DNA of 64,000 nucleotides, taken from assembly GCF_027111255.2 (NCBI RefSeq), contig NZ_CP114285.2:2356001-2420000 (forward strand). Reading direction: 5' to 3'. This document shows positions 54,151 through 63,216 of this stretch, piece by piece; position 1 is the first letter of the stretch, and every line of letters begins with the position of its first letter. The notes beneath the pieces are model-generated. The model had not been told where the DNA came from. It worked only from the letters and a program-made list of their open reading frames with translations, and made no database searches. Made by a program: the position numbers and the translations under genes. Origin of the DNA: Flavobacterium flavigenum. Its GTDB lineage: Bacteria > Bacteroidota > Bacteroidia > Flavobacteriales > Flavobacteriaceae.

Positions 54151-55722
54151 TTATTCTGCCACTAATTTCTCCAATTTTTCCGAAACCGCAATTTCCTTCC
54201 CATTCTTAAAAATCCTAAACCCTTTTCCTTTACCATATTTCTCCCCTGTTTTGTCCCAAAGAATCGTAATGATATTCCCGTGATACAACACATTATCCAG
54301 ACAGAACCAATCCCATTTTTCCTGTGGAATCAACGGATTCACTTCAATTTTTTCATCCGCTCGCGGGCGTAAACCAACCAGTCCCGTAATCATCAAATCG
54401 TTAAAGGTCGAATGGTTGTAATAACGGCTTCTTTCCCGGTCGCCCATCAGCCAATAGCCCGTCGTTTCGTCCAGGTATTCCCCAACATACGGCTTTCCAC
54501 GGTAATATTGCGACTGCACATACAACTCCATTTGTTTAAAATAATCCGTTTTGGCAACAAACTTCTGGTCGTAATTATTCAGCACATTTGCCAAAGCCGT
54601 CAACGTTTGTGAACTCGCAAAAGGCCAGATCGCACCGTCCCATTCACAGGTTCCCGTTCCATGAGTCCTGAAACGCGGACTTCTTCGCTCGGCAGTTGTC
54701 AATCCAAACGGTGCCGAAAATCCTTTTTCATCCTTAATCTGCTCCCAGGCTTTTTCAAAACCTTTGTCTTTTTGTGGCAGGTTAAAATACCACGGAATAA
54801 ATCCAATTGCCTCTCTCACTTGCGCCAGCGTATCTTTTTCGGTAAAAGTTTCAAAAAATTCACTCTTCGGATTCCATAATTTCGTTTCCACCAATTGTTG
54901 CAACACATCGGCTTTAGCTTTGAATTTTGCTTCGGCTTCCTTATCGCCTTTCATACCGGCCATTTTTGAAATCGCCATCGCATTGCCATACATATAACTG
55001 TTAATCGTTGGGCGTGCATTTTGTACTTTTCGCCCGCCACTCAGCGATTCTTCCATTCCGTCTTTTACATCGTGTTGCCAAAACAAACCATCCTTGCGCT
55101 GACGGTCTTTTTCCCAAACCGCATAATCCGTAACCATATCCGGGTACATATCCAATAAGAATTTTTCATCCTTATTCACTAAATAGCGATTGTACAAAGC
55201 ATCGGCAGTCCAGCTACTGAATTTATACAACTTGTTCATCGGTTTTCCATCATTGCCACGGTACCAGATTTTCACATCCTGCTCAATGTATTTTGGATCG
55301 TGAACCCAGCGGAATTCATTGATATGATGCCCCACAGCACAGGCAATCAAATTGTATTTATCGGCATAGGAACGATCGACCAAAAACTCCGTAATTCCGT
55401 AACCAAGCGGTGTTTTTTTGATGTGTTTTCGAGCGCTCCACCAACGATAATAATAGATTTCCTCAAAATTCTGCTGTGGACATTCAAACAACGGAATATT
55501 CTTTTCCATCCACGCCCACGCACTGTCATTCGGAATCGCAAATTTCAGGTTTTCGTCTTCCATCGTGTTGAAATAATCAACATAATGTTTAAAATTTTCT
55601 TCCTTTAAAATTACCGAAGTCCCTTTTTGCGAATGTCCCGCACCCGATTTACAACTGCTCAATGAAGCAATCAAAATTGTAAAAACGATTATTTTATATT
55701 TAAAATGATATAACATGTTCAA
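54151..55722 (-). CDS. (alpha/alpha)6-barrel glycoside hydrolase (MGH1/GH63-like), lipoprotein
   Basis: A 523-aa lipoprotein (signal ending SLSSC, C24). The fold is a helical barrel of the trehalase/GH37-GH63 kind: VHDPKYIEQDVKIWY, SWTADALYNRYLVNKDEKFL, then RSPRFRTHGTGTCEWDGAIWPFASSQTLTAL and HSTFNDLMITGLVGLRPR. These match the MGH1-like hydrolase domain found in plant-glycan loci. The specific activity is not readable. It may start two codons downstream at the second Met. It lies between the GH78 and GH95 genes on the same strand. Confidence 0.8.
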   Translation of the reverse strand: MNMLYHFKYKIIVFTILIASLSSCKSGAGHSQKGTSVILKEENFKHYVDYFNTMEDENLKFAIPNDSAWAWMEKNIPLFECPQQNFEEIYYYRWWSARKHIKKTPLGYGITEFLVDRSYADKYNLIACAVGHHINEFRWVHDPKYIEQDVKIWYRGNDGKPMNKLYKFSSWTADALYNRYLVNKDEKFLLDMYPDMVTDYAVWEKDRQRKDGLFWQHDVKDGMEESLSGGRKVQNARPTINSYMYGNAMAISKMAGMKGDKEAEAKFKAKADVLQQLVETKLWNPKSEFFETFTEKDTLAQVREAIGFIPWYFNLPQKDKGFEKAWEQIKDEKGFSAPFGLTTAERRSPRFRTHGTGTCEWDGAIWPFASSQTLTALANVLNNYDQKFVAKTDYFKQMELYVQSQYYRGKPYVGEYLDETTGYWLMGDRERSRYYNHSTFNDLMITGLVGLRPRADEKIEVNPLIPQEKWDWFCLDNVLYHGNIITILWDKTGEKYGKGKGFRIFKNGKEIAVSEKLEKLVAE

Positions 55723-55743
55723 AATGATTATTTTATTTTTTAT

Positions 55744-55850
55744 GGCGTGCCCCTCCGTGAAAAACTTCGGGTCGTGCTTTACGTTCCCGCTTTTTTTTGT
55801 TCGGCAGAAAAAGCCTCTCTAAAAAAGAGCTCCACTGCCATCACTCACGC
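55744..55850 (-). repeat. GCGTGAGGGAT structured repeat, copy F
   Basis: Read on the minus strand it starts GCGTGAGTGATGGCAGTGGA and ends GGGGCACGCC; GCGTG pairs with CACGC. It includes GAGCTCTTTTTTAGAG and CGGGAACGTAAAGCACGACCC. It is the only copy in the same sense as its flanking genes on both sides. Confidence 0.75.
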
Positions 55851-55876
55851 GGATAGACGTTCTCAGTTTCCAACTA

Positions 55877-55905
55877 TTGCAAGGTTTCCAAAACCTTGTA
55901 GGTAT
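55877..55905. repeat. CCTGCAAGG palindromic repeat
   Basis: TTGCAAGGTTTCCAAAACCT followed by TGTAGGT forms a hairpin of the CCTGCAAGG family within the 406-bp gap upstream of the (alpha/alpha)6 gene. Confidence 0.65.
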
Positions 55906-55932
55906 ATTTAATTTCAATTCTTTTCTCATAGT

Positions 55933-56025
55933 TTTGTCATTTCGACATAAGGAGAAATCACATCCAATATTCCACAACAGTGAGTGCTCAACTTGTGTGA
56001 TTTCTCCTTACGTCGAAATGACAAA
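55933..56025. repeat. REP-like palindrome, TGTCATTTCGACATAAGGAGAAAT copy
   Basis: Left arm 55933-55962 and right arm 55996-56025 pair along 30 bp with one mismatch. Same family as 15335 and 54026. Confidence 0.85.
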
Positions 56026-56043
56026 CTAGACTTATTATTTATA

Positions 56044-56070
56044 CCTAACAGGTTTTAAAAACCTGTTAGG
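56044..56070. repeat. CCTAACAGG palindromic repeat
   Basis: CCTAACAGGTTTTAAAAACC followed by TGTTAGG is a perfect hairpin, a variant of the CCTGCAAGG family. Confidence 0.65.
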
Positions 56071-56128
56071 AAACTCTATTCTCAGATTTAATAATTTGTG
56101 CAAATCTGTGTAATTTGTGTTCTTCTTT

Positions 56129-58594
56129 TTAATTCCCATAAAAACTATAAGTCTCCCCAGCTATCATCTCCACATCATATTCATTATATTTTGGCAACTG
56201 CACTTTAGGCAATTTTGCTTCTTTAGAGATAATTGGTTTCTTTACCTCAACATCATAAAACAAAGGATTCGGATTTTTACCTTTTGCTTTTTTAAGCGTA
56301 ATTCCTTTGTCAGCTTTCAAAGTATTTTCCAATTTCAATCGGCAGTTTCCTCCTAGTTTGGAATATATTTTCAAAGTCGAAACTTTATTGTTTTTCCAGG
56401 TCATATCAATTACAAATCCGCCTCGGGTTACCAAACCTTTGATGCTTCCGTCATTCCAGACTGTTGGCAAGGCAGGCAGTAAATGAATCGCATCTTCTTG
56501 GCTCTGCATCAGCATTTCGGCAATTCCTGCGGTACATCCGAAATTCCCGTCAATCTGAAACGGCTGATGTGCATCGAGCATATTTGGATACGTTCCGCCA
56601 CCTTTTCTTTGGTCAGCAGTAACCAAATGCAATTGATCCTGAATCAGTTTGTAGGCGTGATTTCCGTCTAATAATCTGGCCCATAAATTCACTTTCCAGC
56701 CCATTGACCAGCCTGTGGATTCGTCTGTTCTGTAAATTAAGGATTGTTTTGCTCCTTCAAATAATTCCGGTGTTTTGATTGGCGAAATCTGATTACTCGG
56801 AAACAAACCGTACAAATGCGAAACGTGTCGGTGATTGTCTTTTGGATTGTCCCAATCGTCCTGCCATTCCTGTAACTGATTGTGTTTTCCAATTTTCATT
56901 GGAGCCATTTTTGCCAAAGCGTCTTTTACTTTTTTGGTAAAATCAGCATCCGGAGCCACCAATTCCGAAGCTTCGATTACGTGTGTAAACAAATCAAAAA
57001 CCAATTGATTGTCCATTGTTGTTCCTGATGCAATTGTCGATTTTCCTGTTCCTCCTGCGTGTGTGTTTTCAGGAGAACTTGATGGAACCACAACCAAATA
57101 TTTTGTATTTGGATCGATCATCATAAAATCCAGAAAGAAACTCGCCGAGCCTTTCATAATTGGATAAATTTCTGCCAAATATTTTTTATCTCCTGTGTAC
57201 AAATAACGTTCCCACAAATCCTGACAAACCCATGCACCGCCTGTCATCCACATTCCAGATGCAGCCGAATCAACCGGAGCGGTTACTCGCCAGATATCGG
57301 TGTTGTGATGCAGTACCCATCCGCTGGCGTTGTACATCATCTTTGCGGTTTCTGCTCCCGAAACGCTCAACTCTTTTGCCATCTGGATAAAAGGTTCGTG
57401 CATTTCAGAAAGATTGGTTACTTCTGCCGGCCAGTAATTCATTTCGGCGTTAATGTTGGTCGTGTATTTACTGTCCCAGGGCGGTGTTACCATATCGTTC
57501 CAGATTCCCTGAAGATTTGCCGGCTGTCCGCCTGGCTGTGAACTCGAAATCAGCAAATAACGTCCAAACTGGAAATACAAACTTGCCAGTTGCGGGTCGA
57601 ATTCTTTCTTGAAATCCCTGATTCTTTCGTTGGTTGGTTTCTTGGCATTTTCATTAGTTCCTAAATCCAATGAAACTCTGTTGAAGAATTTTTGGTAATA
57701 GGCAACATGTGCTTTTTTAATTTCGTCAAAACTTTTTGGCAATGCCTGCTCCAAATAGGATTTACTTTTTGCAATTTCATCACCCGTGATATCCTGATAA
57801 TTTTTGAAATTGGTCGCTATCGAAATGTAAAGCGTCACTTCATCGGCTTTGTTGATGCTCAGGATTCCGTTGCTTGCCGAAACTTCTCCGCCTTTATTTT
57901 TGGCTTCCAATCTTCCCTGAAATTTTACTTTCCCTTTTACATTTTCAAAATTAGTTCCAGTTCCCGAAAGTATAATTTGATTTCCTTCTGTTGACGGAAC
58001 GGTTTTGTCAATTGGGCTGTTCATAAAAACGTTACAGGTAATTTGTCCGGGTTTGCTTGCCGACAATTTTACTGCAATCACCTGATCTGAAAATGCGGTT
58101 ATGATTTCGCGGGTAAATTCTACTCCGTTTACGGTGTATTTTACTTTTGCCGTAGCATCGCCGATATTTAAGTCTCTGTAATAATTAGAATATTTTTGAT
58201 GTCCTGGAAACGAAATATAAACGCTTCCAAAAGTCTGATACGGCATTCCGTCATTGGTCTGCGACATAATATCACGGGTTGCCAAATCCTGTGCTTCATC
58301 AAATTTTCCGTCAAAAATGAGCTGTCTTACTTTAGGCAAAGCTTCAATTGACTTGTTGTGTGCGTTGCTGTTTGGCGAACCTGCCCAGATGGTTTCTTCG
58401 TTCAGTTGCAGGCGTTCTACAGCGGGATCGCCAAAAACCATGGCACCCAAACGTCCATTTCCGAGAGGCAATGCTTCGTTCCAGATGGAAGCCGGTTTGT
58501 CGTACCACAATTTTAGATCGCTGTTGGTTTGTGCAGTTGTCGCAAATGAAACGATACCGAAACAGATTGCTGTAATTTTATTTTTTAACTTCAT
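56129..58594 (-). CDS. GH95 alpha-L-fucosidase/alpha-L-galactosidase
   Basis: An 821-aa exported enzyme (signal peptide 1-21). The N-terminal beta domain opens [27 protein letters not shown] and [13 protein letters not shown], the GH95 signature. The (alpha/alpha)6 barrel has [21 protein letters not shown] and [25 protein letters not shown]95 enzymes invert alpha-1,2-L-fucoside or alpha-L-galactoside bonds; which one applies depends on a few active-site residues that I cannot settle here. It lies between the (alpha/alpha)6 and esterase genes. Confidence 0.93.
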   Translation of the reverse strand: MKLKNKITAICFGIVSFATTAQTNSDLKLWYDKPASIWNEALPLGNGRLGAMVFGDPAVERLQLNEETIWAGSPNSNAHNKSIEALPKVRQLIFDGKFDEAQDLATRDIMSQTNDGMPYQTFGSVYISFPGHQKYSNYYRDLNIGDATAKVKYTVNGVEFTREIITAFSDQVIAVKLSASKPGQITCNVFMNSPIDKTVPSTEGNQIILSGTGTNFENVKGKVKFQGRLEAKNKGGEVSASNGILSINKADEVTLYISIATNFKNYQDITGDEIAKSKSYLEQALPKSFDEIKKAHVAYYQKFFNRVSLDLGTNENAKKPTNERIRDFKKEFDPQLASLYFQFGRYLLISSSQPGGQPANLQGIWNDMVTPPWDSKYTTNINAEMNYWPAEVTNLSEMHEPFIQMAKELSVSGAETAKMMYNASGWVLHHNTDIWRVTAPVDSAASGMWMTGGAWVCQDLWERYLYTGDKKYLAEIYPIMKGSASFFLDFMMIDPNTKYLVVVPSSSPENTHAGGTGKSTIASGTTMDNQLVFDLFTHVIEASELVAPDADFTKKVKDALAKMAPMKIGKHNQLQEWQDDWDNPKDNHRHVSHLYGLFPSNQISPIKTPELFEGAKQSLIYRTDESTGWSMGWKVNLWARLLDGNHAYKLIQDQLHLVTADQRKGGGTYPNMLDAHQPFQIDGNFGCTAGIAEMLMQSQEDAIHLLPALPTVWNDGSIKGLVTRGGFVIDMTWKNNKVSTLKIYSKLGGNCRLKLENTLKADKGITLKKAKGKNPNPLFYDVEVKKPIISKEAKLPKVQLPKYNEYDVEMIAGETYSFYGN

Positions 58595-58699
58595 AGTTTA
58601 TGGTTGATAGTTGATTGCTGTTGGAAGTGTAATTCCACAAATTCAATTATTACATTCTTATTTTCTTTTTAAAGACAATCGATCTTAAATTACAAGAGT

Positions 58700-58814
58700 G
58701 CGTGAGGGATAGAAGCAAGCTACCGAAGTAGCGCGGATAGCCCGACCCGATTTGAAAAAGGGGGCGACTAAGCGGTTTCTAGAGTTGCCCCCTTTTTCAA
58801 ATTGGGTCACGCCC
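58700..58814 (+). repeat. GCGTGAGGGAT structured repeat, copy B
   Basis: It starts GCGTGAGGGATAGAAGCAAG and ends GGGTCACGCCC, with GCGTGA/TCACGC closing. The inner hairpin ATTTGAAAAAGGGGGC/GCCCCCTTTTTCAAAT is a perfect 16 bp. TAGCTTG-like and ATAGCCCGACCC conserved strands are shared with copy A. It lies between GH95 and the esterase gene, antisense to both. Confidence 0.87.
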
Positions 58815-58819
58815 AAATA

Positions 58820-60247
58820 CTATTTCTTCACCTCGTAAACTTTATTGTTCTTTTCTCCGAACATTTCATATAATTTGTTGATGTCTTTCAATGCATTTTT
58901 CGGAAGATTTTCGGCTTTGTTACCAAAAACATATAATTTATCGTACGGTTCAATCACGCAGGTTGATTCGTCGATTTCGCCTTTTTCATTTTGTACTTTC
59001 TTTAAATCCAGACCTAAATATTTCGCCATAAACGGATATAACGCCATACGTTTTGAAGTGCCAAAATCGTGGCCTTCGGTTGGGAAATGGGCATTTTCGA
59101 CCAAATCTTTTTTGCCATACAATTCATAAGTGCGCTGGATAAACGGGAACTCCAATTCGGGAACCGCCAGTGTCCAGTCTTTTCCATCGGAAACAATGAG
59201 CTGTGGTTTTGGCGCCATCATCGCCGAGATTTCGGCATTGTTGGTTCCGTTTCCGCAAAGGTGAATGCCACGACCGCTTTCGCAGGGACAACCGCCTGAA
59301 AAATGGGAAGAAACCATGACCACGGGAGCGGTAACTTTTACTCTGTCGTCGATTGCGCCCAAAAACATCGTGTGCGATCCTCCGCCGGAACCGCCGGTAA
59401 CACCAACTCGGGTCATATCGACATTTTTTTGAGTCGATAAATAATCCAGCAAACGGATTCCGCTCAACACCTGAACGGTCGATGCGATGCTGTTTCTATG
59501 GGTTTGCTCAGGAAATTGCAATAATGATTCGCCCCAGGCAAACAGGTCGTAGCTTACTACAATGGCACCCATTTTGGCCATTATGGCACAACGGTACTGC
59601 TCGTCTTTTCTGTATCTTCCGTCTCCGAAATGCCCGTCGGGCGTTAAGATCACAGCTGATTTTTTATTGAACGGATAGGGTTTGTAAATCGATCCCGTAG
59701 TATAAACACCCGGAAGAATTTCCAGCGCAATATTCTCCACGCTGTAATCTTTGTAGATTCTTTTTGGGGTCAAAATCGGTTTTGATTTTGGCATTGGCGG
59801 TGCTTTGTCCAAACCAAATGACGTAATCATACAGGCTTTTATTTCTTTTTTACGGGCTTCCCAATCGTATACATTTGAATATAAAGTCGTCAAATAATTT
59901 AAACGTTCTTTTCCTTTATCGACTGAAACTTTATGGTTTTCGTATTTACGAATAATGTAGGTTCCGTCTGGCTGTTTGAAATACATGAGTTCAAATGGAG
60001 CCAGAATATTGGTAAGCGAAATTGGCAGATTTCCGGGTTCGATTCTCCAGTCGGCATAATCTAATTCTTTTCCTTTTAGCAAGCCTCTGTCATCGTTGAT
60101 GGTTACGTTGAAAACGGTTTCGATTTTCTTCAAAGTTTCTGAAACGGGTTTTCTAAAGTTTGTATCTGAGGTACATTGGGCGTTTGCTAATGTCAATGTG
60201 AAAATTGAGATTAGGAAAGTAAAAGTTATGTTTTTTAAATTTTTCAT
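58820..60247 (-). CDS. Exported alpha/beta-hydrolase esterase with N-terminal STN-like domain
   Basis: A 475-aa exported protein (signal peptide 1-23). Residues about 35-105 (FNVTINDDRGLLKGKELDY...FKQPDGTYIIRKYE) look like a secretin/STN-type domain, unusual on an esterase. The alpha/beta-hydrolase part has a GGSGG nucleophile elbow (S287), a candidate acid at D354 or D357 and H393 in FPTEGHDFG. The fold resembles acetylxylan-esterase/dienelactone-hydrolase families, so deacetylation or demethylation of the glycan is likely. It is in the GH95-GH78 cluster. Confidence 0.8.
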   Translation of the reverse strand: MKNLKNITFTFLISIFTLTLANAQCTSDTNFRKPVSETLKKIETVFNVTINDDRGLLKGKELDYADWRIEPGNLPISLTNILAPFELMYFKQPDGTYIIRKYENHKVSVDKGKERLNYLTTLYSNVYDWEARKKEIKACMITSFGLDKAPPMPKSKPILTPKRIYKDYSVENIALEILPGVYTTGSIYKPYPFNKKSAVILTPDGHFGDGRYRKDEQYRCAIMAKMGAIVVSYDLFAWGESLLQFPEQTHRNSIASTVQVLSGIRLLDYLSTQKNVDMTRVGVTGGSGGGSHTMFLGAIDDRVKVTAPVVMVSSHFSGGCPCESGRGIHLCGNGTNNAEISAMMAPKPQLIVSDGKDWTLAVPELEFPFIQRTYELYGKKDLVENAHFPTEGHDFGTSKRMALYPFMAKYLGLDLKKVQNEKGEIDESTCVIEPYDKLYVFGNKAENLPKNALKDINKLYEMFGEKNNKVYEVKK

Positions 60248-60373
60248 TCTATTTAAAAATTGTTTTTCAATTGTTTTTGCTTTAGCTGGAGGAAAACAAA
60301 TTGATTTTTGATTTTGATTTTTTTGTTTATAAAAGAAAGTGATTTTACATTTTTACAAATCACATTTTACATT

Positions 60374-63145
60374 TTACAACTTACATTCAATTGTATATTT
60401 TCCTGAACCTAATTTCAAATTTTTAATCGGTTTTCCATTCACTTTTATTGCAGAATCTTTCGCCGAAACCGGCAATTTTATTGTCGCTGATGTATTCGCA
60501 GGAATCTCCACTTTCAGAATTAATTTTCCGTCTTTCTTTTCCCAGGCCGAAGCAATTTTTCCATAAATAGATTGATAAGTTGCTTTTACAAAAGTCATAT
60601 CGCCTAACACTTCCGGCTGAATGAAGAAATGTTTGAATCCCGGATTTTTTTCATCTGCCTTAATTCCGGCTAAACTTTGGTAGAACCATTCTTCGATCTG
60701 CCCCATCATAAAGTGATTATATGAATTTCCTTTACGCGGATCCCATTGTTCGGTCAGAGTCGTTAATCCGAATTTTATCTGAAAACCATAACCCGGTGCA
60801 TCATAATGATTGTTCATTTTGTACATTGTTTCGTTTTCGCCATTTCGCGCCAATGCCTGAAATAAATAACGATTTCCAACATCGCCTGTTGTTAATCGGT
60901 CGCCTTTGGCTTTGATGTCGGCCAATAAATTCTGCATTACAGCCGATTTGTATTGCGGTTCTACGATATCCATAAAAATCGGAACAGCGTTACTAAACTG
61001 ACTGTTTGTACCGTATTGTTTGGTTTCAGCATTAAAAAATTTGTCGTTAAATGCCTTTTTAATATCCGAAGTCAATGTTTCGTATTTTGCAATGTCCTCC
61101 GATTTATTCAATAATTTGGAGGCTTTCGCCAATAAACTAGCACCATAAAAATAATGTGACGTCGCCGAAAGTGCAATAGGACTGTTTTTGGAATATCCCG
61201 CCGGATGCGTTCCGTAATCGTACCAATCGCCCAATCCGTGGGAAACGATATGATTCGTAGCTTTGGTTCCTAAATAATCGACATACTTTTTCATTACCGG
61301 ATAATATTTCTCAATCAATGACGCATCGCCATAATATTCGTAATACATCCACGGCAGAATCACGCCTGTCACACCCCATTCCGGAGAATCAGTAAAGTCG
61401 CCTCCAAAGACAACATATTCGGGAACAATCGTTGGAATCAAACCATTGTCACGTTGCGAATCAGAAATATTTTGCATTGTAGCCGGAATAAAACTTTCCA
61501 AATTATAATTGAAAAGCAATCCAGGACCATTTAAATGAATTTCTTCTATCCAACCCAATTTTTCACGTTGCGGACAATCGGTGAAAACACTTTGAAAGTT
61601 ACTTTTTATGGCATTATTAATCAGCCAGTGTGCCTTGTTGAAAATGTCATTGGAGCATTCAAAACTTCCCGCTTCTCCCGCCGAATTGTATATGAAATTT
61701 GATTTCAAATCAACCAATGTTGGAAGATCTTTGTCCTTGTCTTCTTTGTAATTGATGTTCTCCATCTGAACATATTGATAACCGTAATAACTGAAATTAG
61801 GTCGCCATTCTTCGATGCTTTCCCCTTTCAAAGTATAGTCGTAATAATACGGTTTTCCTGTTTTTCCCTGCCCAACAGTTCCGTCTTCATTCAGGCTTTC
61901 ACCCACCCAAACACGAACCGTTTGTCCTTTTTTTCCTTTCACTTTAATAGTCGGAAAACCGGAAAGATTTTGCCCCATATTAAAAATATAGAAATTGGGT
62001 TTCAGCTCTTTGGCTTCCTTAACTTCATATTGTTTTTGAACGATAATTGGCGAAGTCGTTTGTGCTCTCAAAATTCCTTTTGGTGCTTCCTGAACGACTA
62101 CTTTTTTCCAATTCGAATCGTTGAATCCTTTGTTGTTCCAACCTTTTTGTTCCAAATTGGCATTATAATCTTCACCACCAAAAATGCTGTTGTAGGTAAT
62201 CGGACTTTTGCTGTATTTCCAAGTTTCATCTGATTTTATGATGTCTTCGGAACCGTCTTTGTAAACCACTTTCATTTTTAAAAATAAAGTCGGCGGTCCA
62301 AAACTCACATAAAACTTCGAATAGCGTTCGGCAAGCGTATTGTACATTCCGTTGCCTAACAACACACCAATTACGTTTTCACCATTTTGCAGTTCTTTCG
62401 CAGTCAATTCATAAGTGTTGAAATTGACCGTTTTATCGTAGTCTGACCACAAAGGAGCAAACTCACTGTTGCCGATTTTCTTTCCGTTAATCGTCAATTC
62501 ATAATGTCCTAAACCTGAAATGTAAACTACAGCTTCCTTGATTTCTTTCTTAACTTCAAAAGGTTTGCGAAGCATAATACTTCTGCGTGACAAAGAATCG
62601 GAAGCGTTTATTAAAGACGCTTTTTTCTCTTTGTTGAAAGTGGCAGTATGATAATTTCGGCCTTCCGGCAAATGACTGTCAGCTTTTGTAATCGCGCCGA
62701 TCCAGACTGGATTCAAATCTAATTGTGAAGGTGCGATTCTGAACGAAGCTGTTTTGCTCCAATTGGATGCTTTGCCTTTTTGATTCCACACTTTGACTTT
62801 CCAGAAATATTTGGTTTCGCTTTTTAATGAAGTTCCTCCATAATTTATTTGAAGGTTTTTATCTGAATTTACTCTTCCGCTGTTCCAGATATCGCCGTTG
62901 TCATTTTTTATATTTTCTTCCGAAGAAGAAACCAAAATTTGATAGCCTATTTGTGAGGCATAAAATTCTTTTGAAACCAACTGCCAGCTTAATCTTGGCT
63001 GATTTTGAATTACTGCTAATGGATTTTCGGCCATTTCGCAGGTCAAATGTTCAGCAGAAATTTGACCATTCGAGATGAATGTTATCAGAAGACAAAAGAG
63101 GAATAATATGTTTTTGAAAAACTTCATGTTATATTTTTTTACCAC
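60374..63145 (-). CDS. GH78 alpha-L-rhamnosidase, second subtype
   Basis: A 923-aa enzyme. The ORF starts at 63145; an alternative start six codons downstream (MKFFKNILFLFCLLITFISN) gives the cleaner signal peptide. The domain order is as in GH78: beta domains, Bac_rhamnosid_N (about 180-330), then the catalytic barrel with TDCPQREKLGWIEEIHLNG. The WIEE form of the motif differs from the WLGD form in the GH78 at 51248, marking another subtype. It probably releases terminal alpha-L-rhamnose from a different linkage. Confidence 0.92.
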   Translation of the reverse strand: MVKKYNMKFFKNILFLFCLLITFISNGQISAEHLTCEMAENPLAVIQNQPRLSWQLVSKEFYASQIGYQILVSSSEENIKNDNGDIWNSGRVNSDKNLQINYGGTSLKSETKYFWKVKVWNQKGKASNWSKTASFRIAPSQLDLNPVWIGAITKADSHLPEGRNYHTATFNKEKKASLINASDSLSRRSIMLRKPFEVKKEIKEAVVYISGLGHYELTINGKKIGNSEFAPLWSDYDKTVNFNTYELTAKELQNGENVIGVLLGNGMYNTLAERYSKFYVSFGPPTLFLKMKVVYKDGSEDIIKSDETWKYSKSPITYNSIFGGEDYNANLEQKGWNNKGFNDSNWKKVVVQEAPKGILRAQTTSPIIVQKQYEVKEAKELKPNFYIFNMGQNLSGFPTIKVKGKKGQTVRVWVGESLNEDGTVGQGKTGKPYYYDYTLKGESIEEWRPNFSYYGYQYVQMENINYKEDKDKDLPTLVDLKSNFIYNSAGEAGSFECSNDIFNKAHWLINNAIKSNFQSVFTDCPQREKLGWIEEIHLNGPGLLFNYNLESFIPATMQNISDSQRDNGLIPTIVPEYVVFGGDFTDSPEWGVTGVILPWMYYEYYGDASLIEKYYPVMKKYVDYLGTKATNHIVSHGLGDWYDYGTHPAGYSKNSPIALSATSHYFYGASLLAKASKLLNKSEDIAKYETLTSDIKKAFNDKFFNAETKQYGTNSQFSNAVPIFMDIVEPQYKSAVMQNLLADIKAKGDRLTTGDVGNRYLFQALARNGENETMYKMNNHYDAPGYGFQIKFGLTTLTEQWDPRKGNSYNHFMMGQIEEWFYQSLAGIKADEKNPGFKHFFIQPEVLGDMTFVKATYQSIYGKIASAWEKKDGKLILKVEIPANTSATIKLPVSAKDSAIKVNGKPIKNLKLGSGKYTIECKL

Positions 63146-63212
63146 AAATTTTCACAAATTATTCTTTTTATTTCAGTTCAAAAATTTGCGTGAATTTGCG
63201 TATCTGTGATTC
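63132..63212. repeat. CACAAATT/GCGTGAATTTGCG repeat block
   Basis: ACCACAAATTTTCACAAATT and, in opposite orientation, AATTTGCGTGAATTTGCG lie in the gap between the second GH78 gene and the partial sialidase-fold gene. Confidence 0.55.
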
Positions 63213-63216
63213 TTTT

